Shown piece after piece: positions 12,579 through 13,720 of a DNA stretch of 13,720 bases. Position 1 is the first letter of the stretch; every line of letters begins with the position of its first letter. The DNA is from a bacterium (lineage in GTDB: Bacteria > Eremiobacterota > Eremiobacteria > Baltobacterales > Baltobacteraceae): the NCBI GenBank assembly GCA_021784715.1, contig JAJYHP010000194.1:1-13720 (forward strand), written 5' to 3'. Under the pieces are notes generated by a model, which did not search any database, was not told the origin of the DNA, and saw only the letters and a list, made by a program, of their open reading frames with translations. The translations under genes and the position numbers were made by a program.

Positions 12579-13720
12579 TTAGTCGCCCTGCCAGTAATCC
12601 TTCAGCACTTTTCCGCGCGATGGGTGGCGGAGTTTGCGGAGCGCCTTCGCCTCGATCTGGCGAATGCGCTCGCGCGTAACGCCGAACTCCTGGCCGACCT
12701 CTTCAAGCGTCCGCTGGTGCCCGTCTTCGAGCCCGAAGCGCAGTACCAGCACCTTTCGTTCGCGATCGGTGAGGTGCTGGAGAACGTCTGCCATTTTCTC
12801 TTTGAGCAGCATCACCGAGGCCGCTTCGGCCGGCGCGATCGCTTCCTGATCCTCGATAAAGTCGCCGAGGTGGGAATCTTCCTCTTCGCCGATTGGGGTT
12901 TCGAGCGAGATCGGATCCTGGCTGATCTTCATAACCTCGCGCACTTTTTCCGCGCTCAAGCCCATCTCGCGCCCGATCTCCTCGACGGTAGGCTCCCGCC
13001 CTAAAACTTGGAGGAGTTGCCGCGATACTTTGACGAGGCGATTGATCGTTTCGACCATGTGCACGGGGATGCGAATCGTTCGCGCCTGATCGGCGAGCGC
13101 GCGGGTGATCGCTTGGCGAATCCACCAGGTCGCGTAGGTAGAGAACTTATACCCTTTACGATAATCGAATTTCTCGACCGCTCGGATTAGGCCCATGTTG
13201 CCTTCCTGAATGAGATCGAGAAAGAGCATTCCACGGCCGACGTACTTTTTTGCAATCGAGACGACGAGCCGAAGATTCGCCTCGGTCAGCTGGCGTTCCG
13301 CAAGCGTCGCATCGGGAGTCAGCGTGCGCCGGACGCGACCGTTCGCTTTTTCGGCGAGAATACCGGCTTCGATGCGCATCGCAAGCGAGCGCTCTTCTTC
13401 CATCGTCAGCAGCGGTACGCGCCCGATCTCCTTGAGATACATGCGGACGGGATCGTCGAGCGAGAGCGTATCGGCGATGACCGCCTCGGCAACATCGGCC
13501 TTGCTCTCTTTCTGCTCGTCGACGATCTCGACGCCGGCGGCGGCCACATCGTCGAGTAATTGCTCGAGATCCTCGGGCGTGATGTCCTCGATTACCTCGA
13601 CGGCGGTGTTGATCTCGGTGTAGGTGAGAGAGCCGCGGGTCTTGCCGAGGGCGACGAGCCGTTCGCGAATCTCCGAGAGAGAAATGACGGGCTGCGCCGA
13701 CGCGCCGGAGGGCGCGGGCG
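12579..13720 (-). CDS. rpoD: RNA polymerase primary sigma factor RpoD (N-terminus cut)
   Basis: This is the housekeeping sigma-70 factor, which directs core RNA polymerase to -35/-10 promoters. The visible 379 residues include region 1.1 ([20 protein letters not shown], residues 23-42), region 1.2 ([18 protein letters not shown], 88-105) and regions 2.1-2.4 (about 148-217). The last contains [20 protein letters not shown] and [16 protein letters not shown]. Region 3 follows ([20 protein letters not shown]), then region 4.2 ([20 protein letters not shown], 337-356), ending KDYWQGD. Regions 1.2 and 2.1 are separated by only about 30 residues, so the long non-conserved insert of E. coli RpoD is absent. 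The presence of region 1.1 marks a primary rather than alternative sigma. The frame is open to the right edge and the start codon lies beyond it; the missing piece is probably a few to a few tens of residues. Confidence 0.97.
   Translation of the reverse strand, partial: PAPSGASAQPVISLSEIRERLVALGKTRGSLTYTEINTAVEVIEDITPEDLEQLLDDVAAAGVEIVDEQKESKADVAEAVIADTLSLDDPVRMYLKEIGRVPLLTMEEERSLAMRIEAGILAEKANGRVRRTLTPDATLAERQLTEANLRLVVSIAKKYVGRGMLFLDLIQEGNMGLIRAVEKFDYRKGYKFSTYATWWIRQAITRALADQARTIRIPVHMVETINRLVKVSRQLLQVLGREPTVEEIGREMGLSAEKVREVMKISQDPISLETPIGEEEDSHLGDFIEDQEAIAPAEAASVMLLKEKMADVLQHLTDRERKVLVLRFGLEDGHQRTLEEVGQEFGVTRERIRQIEAKALRKLRHPSRGKVLKDYWQGD

Noticed and set aside
1..13720. Insertion sequences, phage genes, CRISPR arrays or toxin-antitoxin pairs
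   Set aside because: I found no transposase, integrase, regularly spaced repeats or paired small ORFs with such features.

Overview
The window is GC-rich bacterial chromosome, roughly 60-65% GC by eye, densely coded and without mobile elements, CRISPR arrays or rRNA. The gene set is housekeeping and catabolic: a primary sigma factor, a B12 biosynthesis enzyme, tRNA-Leu, D-aminoacyl-tRNA deacylase, proline dehydrogenase and a lysine-fermentation-like cluster. Several genes start with GTG or TTG, and there are exported proteins of unknown family. I suspect a deep-branching, poorly cultured phylum of the Eremiobacterota (WPS-2) kind. That is an impression from gene style, not a demonstrated assignment.

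Layout. (1) 1-819, minus: cobyrinate a,c-diamide synthase, cut by the window's left edge. (2) 820-1196: a gap holding a possible 68-aa leaderless ORF, a tandem 9-nt repeat at its promoter and a rho-independent terminator. (3) 1197-1283, minus: tRNA-Leu(GAG) with CCA encoded. (4) 1308-7655, minus: a seven-gene run with gaps of 30 nt or less, in transcription order response regulator, MntP-like exporter, KamB-like and KamC-like proteins (reactivase of B12-dependent lysine 5,6-aminomutase), Kce/BKACE beta-keto acid cleavage enzyme, and two dipeptide-type ABC permeases. The tRNA and terminator follow directly. (5) 7772-9120, plus, divergent from that run: proline dehydrogenase and D-aminoacyl-tRNA deacylase. 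(6) 9130-10629, minus: an exported fusion of HEAT-like repeats with a cyclophilin domain. (7) 10779-12572, plus: a KGG-repeat stress-type protein, an exported protein whose reading frame overlaps it deeply, and a second exported protein of unknown function. (8) 12579-13720, minus: RpoD, missing only its extreme N-terminus at the right edge.

How it fits together: proline dehydrogenase, the KamB/KamC/Kce set and the dipeptide-type permeases all point to use of peptides and amino acids. The cobalamin enzyme makes the cofactor that a KamDE aminomutase would need. However, the aminomutase subunits, lysine 2,3-aminomutase, 3,5-diaminohexanoate dehydrogenase and the remaining ABC subunits are not in the window, so the pathway is inferred from its accessory genes. 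The 10.7-12.6 kb cluster looks like an envelope or stress locus with possible RNA-level control at its first gene.
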